From Mesaphorura yosii (taxonomy: Eukaryota; Arthropoda; Collembola; Poduromorpha; Tullbergiidae), in contig WIXG01000362.1 in the NCBI GenBank assembly GCA_009869945.1, positions 1 to 64,000 on the forward strand: DNA of 64,000 nucleotides. The letters run 5' to 3'. The translations under genes and the position numbers were made by a program. Each line of letters starts with the position of its first letter. Positions within the stretch are counted from its first letter, which is position 1. Of the stretch, positions 14,156-28,500 are shown one piece after another. The notes beneath the pieces were generated by a model. That model had not been told where the DNA came from, searched no databases, and saw nothing but the letters and a program-made list of their open reading frames with translations.

Positions 14156-14222
14156 ATGCAGCCAGCAGCCAAGATGAAGATGACGTCCGTCCGCTCGATC
14201 TTCTCTTCTCTTCTACTGCTTG
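14156..14222 (+). CDS. Candidate alternative first exon encoding a hydrophobic N-terminus
   Basis: An ATG at 14,156 opens a 67-base frame that ends at a strong donor (GTAAGA). The product is short and has a signal-like layout: a few basic residues, then SIFSSLLLLG. The donor leaves one base, phase 1, and that base is a G, as required by the PDE7 exon at 31,818. Mammalian PDE7A2 is known to start with a hydrophobic N-terminus, so a membrane-anchored isoform is conceivable. No clear promoter is visible upstream. The exon could instead belong to an unrecognised secreted-protein gene or be chance. Confidence 0.25.
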
Positions 14223-16422
14223 GTAAGAACGAGTTGCGAAGTACGCAACGGCACGGCGACATTTTTGACGGAAACGCGACCAAGTCATAAATATTGTGCT
14301 TTCTCAACTCTCGAACGACAAGCGCGTTGAGTTAAGAAAATGTTTGCGTTCGCTAGGGCCTGCGTAATGGGAAAAACGACGTCTGCCTGTGAATTTTTGG
14401 CAATCCGGTCCAGCCGCTAAGTTTTTTTTCTGCGCTGCGTCCGCCTTGTAATAATATTCATACGCGATCCCGGAGAGTCTCATTTTCTTCTCGAGTGCGT
14501 TAAACAATGCATATTTATTATCACTTGCTGTCTTGTCTTGCCTTTTCTCTTGCTCGCTTTTGCTTTTTGGTGTACGCGGCTTTTTGCTCTCGGAGCCTCC
14601 AAGAAGGGCTGCCGGCTGGCTGTTGGCTCCTTCCGCTTTAGTCACAGTCGAAGCGCACTCGCATTCAAGTCAAGCATCATCAGACCTTGATGTAGTACAA
14701 TAATAAACGACCGAGAAGGATATAAATAATATTATTCATGTGTGCTTAATGCTTAATGCAAGCGTACCAAGAAAAGAATCCTACCCAGAATTCTGTGCTC
14801 TTCGTCAGAGATTTTCGGCCCAGTCCAAGTTTAGAACGTAACCATAATTAATACACAACACGAGACTTACGTTGCAGGCTCCACGATAGCGATAAGGCCT
14901 TTGACGATTTGTTGACCAAGCAGGTTGTTTTCTTTGGTAATTGTTGACGACGAGTCGTCGTGCTCGTCGTTTGTGGTCGACCGACTCCAATCAAGGCCAA
15001 ACTGGCTAACTGGACGCTCGATTCGACTTTTGTCTTCGACTTTTCTCTAATGAAGCTGATGTTTATGTTTATCGTTGATGGAGTTAGATTAGAGTTGACG
15101 TTGAGTTGGGCTGCAGTGCAGCAGTGCATTGCAACTTTTTTTTTATAGCCGTGCGTCGGAGTCGAAGATAAGAAGTTAAGATGATAAAGGAGCTGCTGCT
15201 ACTGCTTGCTGATCGAGTCGAGCTGCTGGAGCCGCGCTTGGTCTGGCTTCTTATGTAGAAAGATTTATGTTTGTTCTTCTTATCTTACGAGCTGTAACTC
15301 TAGCGACCTTAAACTTTTAAACTTCTAGATCGTAAACTTGGTCTCTGCTCGCTGCCTCGTCGCTTGGTTGATTTTTGTAATCTAATCTCTCCAATGAGCA
15401 AATCCTGCTTGCTGCTTGCTTACAGTGTGAATCTTGATCCTCTTTCTTTCTTCGTAACTCAATGAAGTGAAGCACGAACGCGAGCCTTTGCCTTCTGGAC
15501 GTTTGGGGTTGGAGTGGAATGACTGACTCGATGACAATTTTTGTACCTACGGTAAAATCGCCAGGTCAAGTCAATGCAGATGTATTTACAATACCGAGTA
15601 AAAAAAGAAGGGTAGCCCCTAGGGCAAAAAACTTACCAGCTCCAGCATCAAAGACTAGACGAACTTTGGTGTGAAGTTAATAAATCTTTAATGTCCTGCC
15701 ACCAGTCCACTAGCACGGACTAACACCATTTTACCTTTCTCCAGACTCCGGACAGTACTTGCAAGTAAAGTTGTATTAGTTGAAAGTTCTGTTAGCACTT
15801 CGCACTCAGACTCGAGCCATTTCCGGCTTTCCACATCGCACATCCACGCTTCATTTATCGGCGGCCTTAATTCACGTAAGCCAAGCAAGTACGCACACAC
15901 CGACCAAATTCGTCACGATTCATGGAGTGTGACAAAACACACTAAACAATTCATTGCAAAGATAAAGATTTTGGTCCACTTGAAAAAGTTACGATAAGAT
16001 TCTGTTTTCTCAGTCGAGCAGTGAGCTTTTTCTTTTTTTTTCATTTGCGAGATCCAAATTCCTTTGTTCTACATTCTACTTCATAATATTTAACGAATTT
16101 GATCCAGTTTGTCGTCGCATACTGCAATGATGTCAGGCGCCAAGTCGTAATGATTCAGATTACACATTAAAGACGATCATTCCCTGGCACTGCACTGACA
16201 ATGGCATTGGCATCGGATCGAGTTTTATTCACGTGAATTGAATATCACCGTCATTGCACGCCACATTGCGTGCGCAAAATTCGTCAGTGTCTTAGGCCCG
16301 TGCCGTGCTTAATGTGTTTACGGGTGTCAGATGTCATTATGGCCATTATTAAGCTCACACACATAAAAGACGTGTGCCTCACCGCGCACGCCAGTGACAT
16401 TGCGACATTGGTGTTGAGTGGC

Positions 16423-16430
16423 TATAAATA
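16423..16430 (+). promoter_or_regulatory. Possible TATA box (TATAAATA)
   Basis: TATAAATAGG is followed about 30 bases downstream by TTGCAGTG, close to an arthropod initiator, and then by an ATG at 16,479. The spacing is what a focused TATA promoter needs. It lies inside the presumed PDE7 5' region, so it could drive an internal isoform or an unrelated small gene. Confidence 0.35.
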
Positions 16431-16478
16431 GGCGGCTGAAACGAAGCCGAAACTTGCAGTGTTACGCATTCCTTCGCC

Positions 16479-16545
16479 ATGATCTCAGCTATCGGTCGAT
16501 TTAAAATGATGTACGGTCACCTTCAGGCGCAATGCACGTGCGCAG
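16479..16545 (+). CDS. Candidate short first exon after the TATA box
   Basis: The ATG at 16,479 opens 67 bases ending at CAG before GTTCTT, a weak donor, in phase 1 with a G. That would be compatible with the PDE7 exon at 31,818. Without splicing the frame runs on to 16,790 and gives 103 residues with no recognisable domain. I cannot decide between a first exon, a small gene and chance. Confidence 0.18.
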
Positions 16546-19500
16546 GTTCTTACGTAATCAAAATTTTGACTCAGGACTCACGTTACAATTGCGAATCTAC
16601 AGACTTCCGCCGACAACGACCCTTTTCACCGAGACATTGTCTTAGGTCATGTAATTTGCGAGGGCTCCGCCGTCTGCTAAACAGTTTGCTGCAGATTAGA
16701 GACTTTTTGATATTCATTTACATTCGCATTCCCGGCACGTCTGCAAACAAATACAAACTTCCAAGAATTTCACGTTCTGTCGTGTCTTAGCCATTTTCTG
16801 GATTCTCTTTAATATTCTTGGGCGTCTGTAAACTTTTTAATACTCTGCCAACTGCCATAATCTTCGTTCTTGCTCGTATTTCCTCGTCTGATCTTAACCC
16901 CTCGCCGTTCAGAATCTCGCATTTCGCACGTTTCACAGAAATCCTCCGCCAGGCTCCGAGACACGGAGCGCGTGTTTTCCTTTTGTAATTAGTTTGCGAG
17001 AAAGAAAGAGCAAGCAAACTAAACGAATGAGAATTACGTAAAGCTGATCTTCATCTTCATCTTTGTAAGTCTTCCGTCGCGTCGCTGTCGTAAGACTGGA
17101 ACTGAAACTGGAGCCATGCCTGAAGCAGAAGCGAAGATTCCGCTTGCCTGTAGTATAAAATTTCAAGATTCTAAGCTCGGCTGCCTGGATTCCGGCGAAC
17201 GCGATGCTAAAGTCCAAGCCAAGCATAACAACAAATCAGGTCAGGCACGAGGGCGAGCACGAGAGTCATTAAAATCCAGTAATTTTGCAAGCCATGAATA
17301 AATTTTACTTAGGGAAGCTGCCTGGAAGCATGAAAAGCATCATCCGTAGAATAAAATCTTGCGAGGCCAAGGAACTTGACCGACCGACAGTTTATCATTC
17401 ATCTGGCCGAGCTCTGGCGGTGTTTTAAAAGAAACTTTCATTGCGATTGCGAAAATCAATGCGAAAGCTCACGGCATGCTAAATGCTAATTAAGTGAACC
17501 GCGACAGACGAGATCCGAATCTTGCCTGGCGACAAGAAGGCAAACGCCAAAGAAAGTTGAATCCTCGAGCCCGCTGCGCTGTGAAATATTGATTAAAAAC
17601 GAGACAAAACACAAGACATTAAACGCAGAGCAGAGATTAATGCGCTGGGTCGCAACCCAAGTCGTCTTCCTTATCTCTTCGCTACAGAGCAGTACAGAAG
17701 AAGTAATTCGTCGTGCATTAATCGGGAAATGCAAATGAAACTCCAGTCAAGTTTTGTTTTCAGTAATTTTCCACTTGCCTGGCCTGGCAGCTCAGCTTCA
17801 CAAATTCGTAACTGGCTAATCGTTCATCGTAATCGTGATTCATGAATCAGTATCAGCACAACACGCACGTACACTTCGAACTAAATTCGCACGTTCATTC
17901 TGATTCTGCTTAATTAATGACGAGGCGATGATGATTAAGTCTGTCATGTAAAAAGTGAATGACTTGTAGCATGGAAGAAGGTCGTCGAAGAAGGAGCCTG
18001 TAAAAAAAACACACTGGCTGGTCACAAACTTGTTTTCGAGTAGTCTATTGATAAGTATCTTTTGCCAAACCATCATGCACATTGCCAAGCCAGTTAATTA
18101 GCCATGCATGTCATTCAATTCAATGCCGGATTGGCATATTTACATAATAAACTGACGGCCAGGCAAATATAGCCAACCAAGCCACAAGAATTACACTTAT
18201 TTGGCTTTTGGCTGCATGCTGCCACTCGTTGGAAGGATTTCCGATACTTTCGGATCCTCTTCTTTGGTTACCGGTGGTACACGTAACCTAATTTATGCCG
18301 TGCATAAGTGGAGCACTTTTGTTTACAAATGATGTATCTCCAAGAACATCTTCTATCCCATCTTGTCCTGTGCTTGCTGCTGCTGCTAATGGCATTAGTT
18401 CTACAAAACAAAGAAAGTAGGCCAGACCAGGCCAGAACTGAACTGAACCAATACTTAACGTAACGACTAACAGCTAAAGCTAGCTCCTTTGATTTACTTT
18501 TCACACCTTACCTTACCCCGCCTCGCACTGCTCCATGGCCATACGCAAATTAAACACTCGCTGATGAATCTGACGATGACCCAGATTTCGATTTCAGCAC
18601 CACACACGCTGCACTGCAAAATCATTCAAAATCATAGCAGCAAGTCGAGGAGCATTCAGCCACTCCATTTCGGGTGTTCAGTCATCTCAACGTTACGTGC
18701 TTTCAGTTCCATTCCAGCACGTTCCAGTGCACCGGCTTGAATTGATTTATATCTCGGCATTTGTAGCTTGGATCTGGATTGACATTATCAATTCAGGCTG
18801 TCAATTGTGTTCATGTCAAGTCATGTACGCTGTATCAAACAATAATAATTCATTAAGCTCGTAATCGTCCGCGACGCCACACCAAGTCAAAGCAAAGCCA
18901 TTCATTCAATCAGGCATGAGCTCCAGGCAGTGCCAGTAACTTATTCATACGGGTAACGTGTTATCAATTGGCAGGCTGGCAGGATGAAGTCTATATTTAC
19001 ATACGGTCGCGGGCACTGCTCATCGCCTAATCATTCGCCATTCACTACCAAACCACTGCCGCACGCCTGCAAGACAAGCCAAGTAGTCGACTGGCTCTTC
19101 ATAAGAGTAATAATGATAAAAGTTACTTACTGTTCGTGCTGTCAGCCACGGCCACTGCGGCACTCGAACGAGTACCTCGTTGTGGTTGCAATGCTAATGA
19201 TGAGCTAGCCATATAGTTAGATGCTATTGCTATCACAGTTAACACTCTAAGCACGCGTTAAAGTCAAGCACCTAAGCCTTCAATGCACTGACTGGCAAGA
19301 GTTCGTTGAAATTGAATGTTATTATTTTGCAACTGAATTCAGTTGTGTTTTGGCTCTCTTAAACGTGAGATTATTTCCGTTCTCCACGCACACACGCACG
19401 GCGACAGATTCGAGTCGAGGATGCGGATCTTCGTCTTCTCTTCGTGTTCATCTTCATCTTTATCTTATAACTACTGAGCTAAACTTAAAAGTTCTGAGTT

Positions 19501-22500
19501 TTGAGTGCTGCTACGTCAATTCCTCAAATCACGGCCAGGTCTGACGCTTGCTGGCGATAAGTTCAATTACTTGGAATCGGATTCGGGTTCGGAAAGATAA
19601 ACTTTCAGTGTTTACAAAGTTCATTAGTGAATTCTTCGAACTGGAACTGTGAACTGTGAACTCGACCTGAAAACTATGAAGTCGAGTGTTTAAACAAGGA
19701 ATTGAGTTCTTGTGTTTCGTTCGACTGACGCATGCATCGTTCGTTTGGCCACGCCGCACCACCGAGTTGACCTGACTGCTTGACCCGGTTTAGATTTGAG
19801 ATTGCGGTTCACTCGAATGGCAGTGGTTGTGATGAGCCGAAGCCCCAAGCTCGACCCCGAATCAAGCCATTCTCCGACATATCGGCGCTTGAACTCTGAA
19901 ACAGTTGGTGGACAGTTAAATTAGTTGTGTCCTCGTGTCCTGCCCGAATTTGAGCCCTGGAGAATCAGAATTGATCGATCTGCATTCGAATTCAGATTCA
20001 CACTGCTCACGAGCATCCCGAAGGGGTAAGGCTATAGGAATAATAATTTTTTGAGTAAGATCGAAGATCGTGATGATAGCGCACGAACACGGAGCGAGGA
20101 GGAAGCGCACTTCAACAGGCGCGTCGAATGCCGAATAGTTCACTCGATTGACCTCTCGCAAGCAGCGAGCTTCATTTCGTACCGGCTTTGATTACCAAAC
20201 CAAGTGCTAAATACTTGTAGTAATGTGTACGTTTTTACTAAATGTTTGCCCATTAACCTTTTCAGGAAATAACGTGCTGAAGGTCGCTTGCCTTGCCGCT
20301 TGGAGCTGTAATGCTTTATGTCCCATTAGCGAGCACTGATATTGCGAAATGTGATCCGCGTCCGCGAGGTGAGAACGTGAACGAAGTTCTCATTGCTGAG
20401 CTACGTTGGCCGGAATTTGACGGGGGGTTCGCTCTTTAATCTTTGCGAATCGTTGTTCAGTCTTCATACATTCAGTAGTTGTATTTCATATTTCATTTTT
20501 TTTGCATCATGCATGGGAAATTGGCGATTGGAATTCTGGACCGTGCCATAAATGAACCTGAACATAAGGGAATTTTGTAGTCGCGTGACATTGACATTCT
20601 TGAACTTCCTCTTCCATGAATTCATTACAATTGCATTCCAGCATCGAGATCCATGCACTCCAGACCCATTTGTCATAAATACAAAGTTATTTGATCCCAA
20701 ATATTTGATGTTCTGCGAAAACGACGAGAAATTACGAAATTCATTAATCGGACAGGCTCCAAAACGTGTACGGTGAAAGTTCATGAAAGTCAAGACAAAT
20801 AAAGTGTCGTGCAAAGCTGGAATGGAAATGCCTGTCGGAATTTATTGCCTGTCATTCGCATTCCCTGCCTGCCTGCCTGTTGATATATTGACAAAGGTCA
20901 TGTGTCCTGTCTCCTGTGTCTCGTCTCGCAGTTCTTTGATGTTCTTTTCTGGAATCTTCCTGCTCGAATCGGTCAGTCGGTCAGGGAGTAAATTGACGTT
21001 GAATTTCCATTTCCGAGATCTTCGAATCTCGAAGCCTGGTAATTGGGCCCTGTGCTTAATTAACACACACTTTTCATTTATTTTGAGATTTTGCCTTGTC
21101 TTGCCGAATCCGGAAATCTAGTGTACCGTGTATGGCAGGCGCCGGGGTCAAAAATTTGGCGTTGCGCCTCGCGCGCTGGCTCAAGCAGCCAAGCCTGTTC
21201 TCTTGCGACTCGACTCACTTCAAAACACGAGCCGCATACAAATTCTGCGTACTGTAAATAAAAACAAAGCGTGACTTTGCATATATTGCATAAAAATCTT
21301 ATAAAATCTGCACGACTGAAAAGCTTTGTGACTTCTTAACAATATTAGACAAGGCTTTTATGTATTATGATCCAGAGGAATATTTTATGTGACTAGAATA
21401 ATATTTACCACGCACTTTAAGAGTTCTCTATTCGCACAAAATAAATCCAGTCGGTCCCAGGTTTGCATACATCTGGTGGAAAAGTATTCACATTTTCGCA
21501 AATGCAAAAATAAGGAAGCGGCGAACGCCAAAAGACGAAAAAGAGAAGAGATTCCATTTCAAGCCAAGCCAGGCCAATTCAACGTCGCGTCAAAGTCAAA
21601 CCGCGGCCGGCGCGGCTTGGCGTGGCCCGAAGAATTCGGCTCAGAATCCGATTCGCCTTGCGAATTCGAAATGCGAAACGCAAATCCCAAATTTTCCACT
21701 CACGGCCGATACGAAGAATTCAATCTATCCAATTTCATTTCCTGGTCGCGCCGCGTGCAAAAATATTGCGGCCGAGCTTGAAAATTAAATTGAGTTTATT
21801 GCTTTTGTTTTGTCTCCCGTCTGCGCTTTCCTTGCAAAATGAAAATTGCAAACTCAATTATTGCAAAAATTCCTGCGCTGCCCGTACGGCGGCCGTCACA
21901 TTCCAGAATTCCAGCCTCCGGACTTGGAAATCTGCGTTCACGCTGCATATTTCAGCGTCCAGTCTCTTTCTAGACTGTTCAGTGGACTGCTCGTCTTTAT
22001 TTACGAAATCTCGCTTCTTCAGCTCGAGTAGATTTGACTTTGCTCCTGAATCACTGTTGAATTGCATCGCAAATTGTTGAGCACACTTCGTTCATAATTT
22101 AGCAGCCTGAGTACGTACAGTACGGTTTTGGTTCTGTGTGCGCTGAGCAAACAAAACAACGAACAGCAGCATGCAATCGCGCAAGCACGCAGAAGGCCGT
22201 CAAAAGATGAAAATCTTCCGGACGGACGGGCAAGCGGCATAAAAATCCTGAAACAGCTGCAATGAAATTGCTGAAATAGACAACGCGAGTGTTCGCCGTT
22301 AGCGATTTTTGTGAGGCAGCGCAAAGCAAAGCAGAAGGAACTCATTTCTCCAGCTTGGTCGGCCGTCGCCGTTTTTTGGTCTTTTAAATAGGTAAATGGC
22401 ATTGGGAATGGGAAATGGCCAGAATATGTGATATTTCGAAATAACACATGAAAGTAAATATTTGTCGGCTCGGCTGGCACATCGCACATGGCAGGCTGCC

Positions 22501-25468
22501 ATAATATTTCGTCGCTTCCCGTACACATAAAGCAGATAGTAGATCTTATCGCCCAGCGTGCTGTGGCATTTGGCTCCGCTCTTCAGCCTCGTTCCTCTAC
22601 GAATTCGGTGCATTGACATTCGTTTCTGTCACTGTCGTTTTCATTTCAGTGCAGACACAGACACGCTCGAAATTAATGACCGACTTCCACTTCCACTTCA
22701 CTCCGAAATGCGAATTCCTCCCGAAATCTGGCCGGGTCCCCGTTTTGGTGATTTTGGTCATTAAAATGACGTGCCCAGATGTTCTTCGCAATTCAGCTCT
22801 TTTATTATGACACGAGGACAGGAAGTCATTTAAAATTTAATGCACTTGTACACTTGTTCTTGTGGCTGTGGTGTGGAGGCAGCAAAAAGCAGTTTAAAAG
22901 TTAAATTGTGAATATTTTTATTGCTTTAGACTTTTTATGGGCTAAAATACTCGCGCGCGTGTAGTTTTATAGTTTATGGCTTTTATGGGTTATGGCTGGC
23001 AGATGCAAATGTAAAATTGCAAAATGTAAGATTGGGTTGGGAATGAATCTCATTTTGGCCAATTACACGCACCGCACGGTGCTTTGGTTCTTTCCTTCCC
23101 GTACGCTGTGAAAGCAATACAGATTTGTTTAAGGGCTTAATTTATTTGGGCCGCCCGACTTTGAAAAATGAGTTTACAACGAAATACTGCGCGAAATGCG
23201 AAATAAACTCGCGACTCGCCGCAAGCTGCAAACGGCAAACAAACAACAAGGAAAAGTGTCCTCCTGTCCAATAAATTTCGCCAGATGAAATCAGACCCTG
23301 TTTTATGATGTTGTTTCGCTTATTTTTCTCTTCACTGGCTTGGCTTGACCCACATTCACGATTCATGTTAAAATCAAGATTTGTATTGCAAATTACTAAA
23401 ACGTATCAAACAATGCAGGGAAAGCCAAAAATCATATTGCACTCGTGTTAGTTAATGCGCGAATCTTCAAATTTCCTCGGTTCCGCAGCGAAATTTGCTA
23501 ATTGCGAAAATTGTCGAGAAATCATGCGTACAATCGTTAAGGATTCACGGAATTCGTGGTCTGGTGTGGCCTTGTGTTCTGAATTAAGAATTAATCGTCA
23601 TCATAAATACTAAAGACATAAAGATGATTAAGATAATCCGATTCGCAGAGCCAAGCCACGGCCACAGCTGTTCCGCAGCTGATCTCTGTAACGCGTGCAG
23701 AATGGCGAATCGCGATCGTAATTTGCAATTTGCAAATCCAAAGACTCGAACGAAATCCGCACACGCCTGCGACTGGAATTTTAAAGCCTCATGACGCTAA
23801 GCGTTAAATTAGGATTAAGCGTACAGCAAAAGCAAGAGCAAAAGCACGTACTTGAGTTGATGTTTCTGCTCGCAGTCGTATCGCCTATCGCGTATCGCTT
23901 ACGTAACAGATAAGCCACGTACCCACGTCGTGTCGTGTAACACATTCCGATCACACATCATAATTAACGTGCATGCGCGCTTTGGCTGAGCTAATTGATA
24001 AATCCCAGCGATAATCCAGCCAGTGCCTTATACGCAGAATTCAGGTGGCCAGTCAAGTGCCGGTAATTACCGCGAATTGTTGAGTGATATTTGCGAGTTC
24101 CCGTGCCCGTGGCCCTTTGCCCCCGTGTTCGTGGCCGTGGCCATGACTAATGACTTGACTTTGAATGCTGCTGTTGCTTATTGCATAACAAGACGTTAGA
24201 CGAATGCAATCATTAACTTGCCTTAATGGACTTGTCGGCCTTGCGTCTTGTCCGCCGGTAACTTCATTTTTCTACTGCACTGTAATGGTTTAGCGTTTTC
24301 AGTTGCATGGGCTGTGGGATTGAGTGAAAAAGCGAAATACGCTTGGGATGACAGAATCAGCATGTGCTAATTTTTATCGCACCATAAGCTGCAAAACACA
24401 ACAAATGTACTTGAGAGCATGTGCCGTATTTGTGCAACTGATTTATTAATAACTGATAAGTGATCTACGTCAGCAGAGCACACTTTGATTCCAGCACACA
24501 ATTTGCACGTCATGCACGAATTGGCAGCTGACAAATTATGCTGCATTCTTTTGAGTCCAATTCCAATGCGAATGGTGGTTAATGAGGCCGGAAATGAAAT
24601 TCGCTATTGTCATTTCGTAAAATGGACCGGTGCGAAAATATTCAAGGTGCAATTTTGCAAAGCACAGCATCACAAATTGTTAAACAGTTTCAGGGCATTC
24701 GTCTTTTCATTCAGACAGTCAAGTTAATTAACCAGCCTATCGCTTGCTATGTGATTTTAATCACACAGCTGCGCTGTGCCAATTGCAAATTGCCAATGGC
24801 CGATTGACAATTTGAATCATAAACACAGCAATGCAATGCAATCAGCTTCGGGCAAGGCAAAGTGGCTTTCAATGCAAAAACAATGCAAAAGGCCAAGACC
24901 TTCTGCACGCGCTCGCGCCCTCGAAAGGCCATCGCCAGCATCAGCCATCAGCTCAGATCTCGCCAGATGATAAGTGTAAAGCGTAACAGAGATTCATTGT
25001 TGTAAGACAATCGACGGCGCTTGGCAAATAGAAAATTGCCGTTGACGATTGACGAGTGCCATTGCCAATGAATGGGAAAAGAGGGCCCAGCCTTGGCTGC
25101 TGCTGCTGGCTTCTGGCTTTTGGCTCGCCTTATTTGGCATGCCACACCATGGCGATTGGCAATTTGGCCCATTCATGCTTCAGTGCAATTAGCAATTGAC
25201 AATTGAACGCTGCTGCGCTGGCTGAATCAGTCAATTAAGTCAATTTAGCGGTCACGAGTCGTGCTTGTTATTGTAGTCAAGCCAATGACAGCAATTGGCA
25301 AACAATTACACGCATTTATTCAAGTTTTGGGTGCGCAGCGCCTTCGCCTTGATTTGGGGCTGGCTGGGAGCCGTAATTTATTGAAGTTGAGGTGATTTTA
25401 GTGCTAAATTCAAGGCAGCAGCAAAGGACTAACGCTAACGGTCGTTTTCTTGTGTTTTCTTCCTGCAG

Positions 25469-25553
25469 AGTGCCACATTGACGACGACTGGAGCCACAGG
25501 CGGAGCCGGCAATGCTCGAGGACTGAGGCCTGCCTTCACGATTGTCATTCCAG
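25469..25553 (+). CDS. Possible second 5' exon of PDE7 long isoform
   Basis: A clean acceptor (TTCCTGCAG) and donor (GTAAGC) bound 85 bases. Read in phase 0 it gives a Thr/Gly/Ala-rich stretch ending RPAFTIVIPG and leaves a G that completes a glycine codon with the exon at 31,818. It also takes the phase-0 end of the exon at 8,025-8,157. This two-way phase fit, with strong splice sites, is the support. The residues are not recognisable and look like a flexible N-terminal segment. Confidence 0.5.
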
Positions 25554-28500
25554 GTAAGCCCCAACCCAGCGCCAGACACAGAAAAAAATCAACAATGGGC
25601 CCAATTTATCCGCAGAGGCTGCACACTGCAGACTAGACACAATTACCATAATTGGGCATTAGTGCTTAAATTGCGCCTTCAAAGACAGCAAAACTTTGTC
25701 GGGTGATTGAAAATTTACCTGCCAGGGCGCTGAATCGCTGAATGTTAGGGTCTGGAACTGCACAGATCCAAAAGAATTATGATTAGGCTACTTTAAATTG
25801 AGTTGACGACTTGTTATCTGCTATCTGCTTGTTCGAGCCATGTAATTTCGAGTTCGGCAATTTGTCATCGCTGCTGTGCTGTTCAAAGTTGAGATGCTTT
25901 CAAATTGCTAAGTCAGAGTTCGTCTTCATCTTCTTCATCTTCGTCATGTAAGCGACTCGGTTGTCAAGTTCAGAACATCAAAACTCTAAACTGGCAGACT
26001 TGAAATGAGGAAATGAAAGTCAAGTGAATAGGACAGGACAGAACTTTGTCAGACATTTCATCTTCATTTTTTTTTGTGCCCGTGCCCGCCTGCTCTTTGA
26101 TCTTCTTTCTTCGTGTTCGTGTTTCCATTTCCATTCCATCTCCGATGTTCGACTTTTCTCATCTTTTTTGCCTGCCCCGACTGAATTGCTCAATCGACAG
26201 AAAGCAGAACGAACTCTTAGCGACCAGGCAGGCTTACATCGACGTTGCGCGTCGCGATTCGCGAATGGCGTTATTTCTGTCAGGGGACCAGGAATAATTC
26301 TTCAAAGGTTTCCTCATCATCGCCACTCACTCCAATGCACCGTCCGTGCATCAATTAATGTTGATGTGCCAATTACTCGTTTTGCCTCGCCCATTGCCCT
26401 GCGTGCTTTTGCTTGCTGTACTTTGGCGAATAGTGAATTTGGCCATGCCGAATTGAGTGCGAATGCGAACTCAACCATCAGCCGTTCTGTGGTAAATTGT
26501 CCCCAGTGCATCATTTCCGAGATCTTTGACCCATTTCAATGCTTGGCAGCTTGCAGCTTCGAGCCAGCGTACGTGCAAAATGACAATGGCAAATCTGCTT
26601 AATATGGTCGTCGTCGTGCCGAGAGGCTCGAAGTTCGGACGTCAGATTGTTAATGCGAAAAGCGAATGGCGAATTTTCGTGATTACACTCGTTGGTCGTT
26701 CCTCATTAGACAGGATTAATTTGGCTGGCGGCTGGAAATTAGCAGTTTGCAGGAGTTCGTCATGTGTTGTGTCGAGATGTCGACTGTCCTCTTCAAAGAT
26801 TTTTCGCTCGTTCAGGTTCAGGGCGGCTCAGGAATTCGAATTTGGGACAAAAGGCTACCAAGCAACCAAGCAGGAAGGCACTCGAGTTAAATGAAATCGA
26901 GTCCAACAAGACAAAAAGACTTTAGACTTGGCTTGGCCTGGCTTTGGGCTTTAAGTTTACAAGAAAAGTTTGTGTTTTCTGTTTTTGTTCCTTAAACTAA
27001 AAGTTTCGGGTTTTAGACTGGGTTTAGGCTCCTTTTTTGCTTTGCCCGCCTACTGAAATTGAAAAAATGTAGCACGCACACACAAATTGCATTAGCAATC
27101 CGCGTCGAAGATTTTTATCATCGACTGAAATGAGTGAAAAGTGAATGCGACCGAGTGTCTTTCACTTTGTGTCTGTCGCGTCCTACCTTTGTAAAATTGA
27201 AAAGTTTCGGACTAGGCAGTGACTTCTTAGAACTCGAAACTCCAAGGAGTCAATGCCAACTCATGTCCAGGCCAATTCGCCAATGCCAATTTAAGTGGAC
27301 TCCAACTTTTCCTGGTGCTTTTTACCTGTCCAAACACACAAGCAACGAGTTGTCCACTCGAAAGTTTACACGTGCTTATAAATAATTCGAAAATCGCGCG
27401 CGAGCGAGGGTGGGGTGCGGACGGCGACGGCGAAGTTGTTTTCAATTTCTCTGACAGGATCGAATTCGAAATCACACTCAGTAACAGCAAACAAAGCTAA
27501 GCACAAAGGCAAAGGAAACGTGAACTGGAAACTAAAACCGCACGTGCAAAATGAGAACAGCGGAAGGAAACTACAAAATTTGCAGTGATTTATGTTCGAA
27601 ATCAATTTACACTAAAATGAGGACGGCAGAAGGAGAAGAGCGAGAGGAATCCTTCATCCGTGCACCGTGCGAGATTCGCTTTATTCTGGAGTCTGCTTCC
27701 GTTCCGATGAAAGCGAGGTCGAGGTGATTTTACTTTACTTAAGCTTGGCCAAGCCAAGTCGAGTCTGCGTCTGACTCAATTGAGATGGATTTTAACAAGA
27801 TTTGATTCCTGTTCTGATTCGATTTCGTTTGTCATTTCCATTATGCATTCGAGCTCTGCCCTGGCGTGATTTTAAATACGCGACGGGCCAGACCAGGCCA
27901 CCCACATGTGATTTCTCTTCAATCTTCATCTCGTCTCGTGAAAGATGAAGAATGAATGAATGAGGCGAGAGGAGATAAAATTGTGCATGACAAGAAATCC
28001 GTCGTCGTCGCAAATGCAATTACTAATCCAGTGTCCCGTGTTGAGAGTTTTAAGATAAAATCCAATCCACGTACTCGCCGGTCGCTTCTTTCCATTTTGT
28101 CCCACATCAGATTTAATTATGCTTTGATTTTATGCTAATTTTGAGTCCGGCACTCCGAAAATCTGCCCGCTGACGACTTTTCGACGAAATTCGCGTCTCG
28201 AAATGCGTCGCGTACATTTTTAATTAGATCAGAGTTCACTTTGCAGGGAAGATTTTGAGTTTTGAGCGGGGATTTCTGGGAAATACTGACTAGGCACTGC
28301 ATTTGCATAAAGCGACGAGCGACGCGAAAGCGTGTAGCATGTTGCATGTTTCTGCATTCTAATTCGAAAAAAATTCCCAGGCCTTTCAGTTCTTAAGCGG
28401 AAAATTCATGACTAAGCTGCCTGAACGCAAGTCGGTTAGTCATTCAGGTGTCTCAGCATAGAAAACCGTAGAATTTAGGACGCTAACACGGCAGGGCACG

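Larger units (their letters stand above)
14223..25468. other. Long non-coding stretch, presumed PDE7 intron
   Basis: About 11 kb without convincing exons apart from the weak candidate at 16,479. Composition is fairly uniform, with many short words such as GCGAATT and CTTCATC repeated irregularly. No transposon terminus of the family seen elsewhere in this window was noticed. No RNA gene was recognised. Confidence 0.45.

Noticed and set aside
17116-17239. ATG frame ending in phase 1 that might be another PDE7 first exon
   Set aside because: The donor (GTCAGG) is weak, there is no promoter signal, and one frame in three fits the phase by chance.
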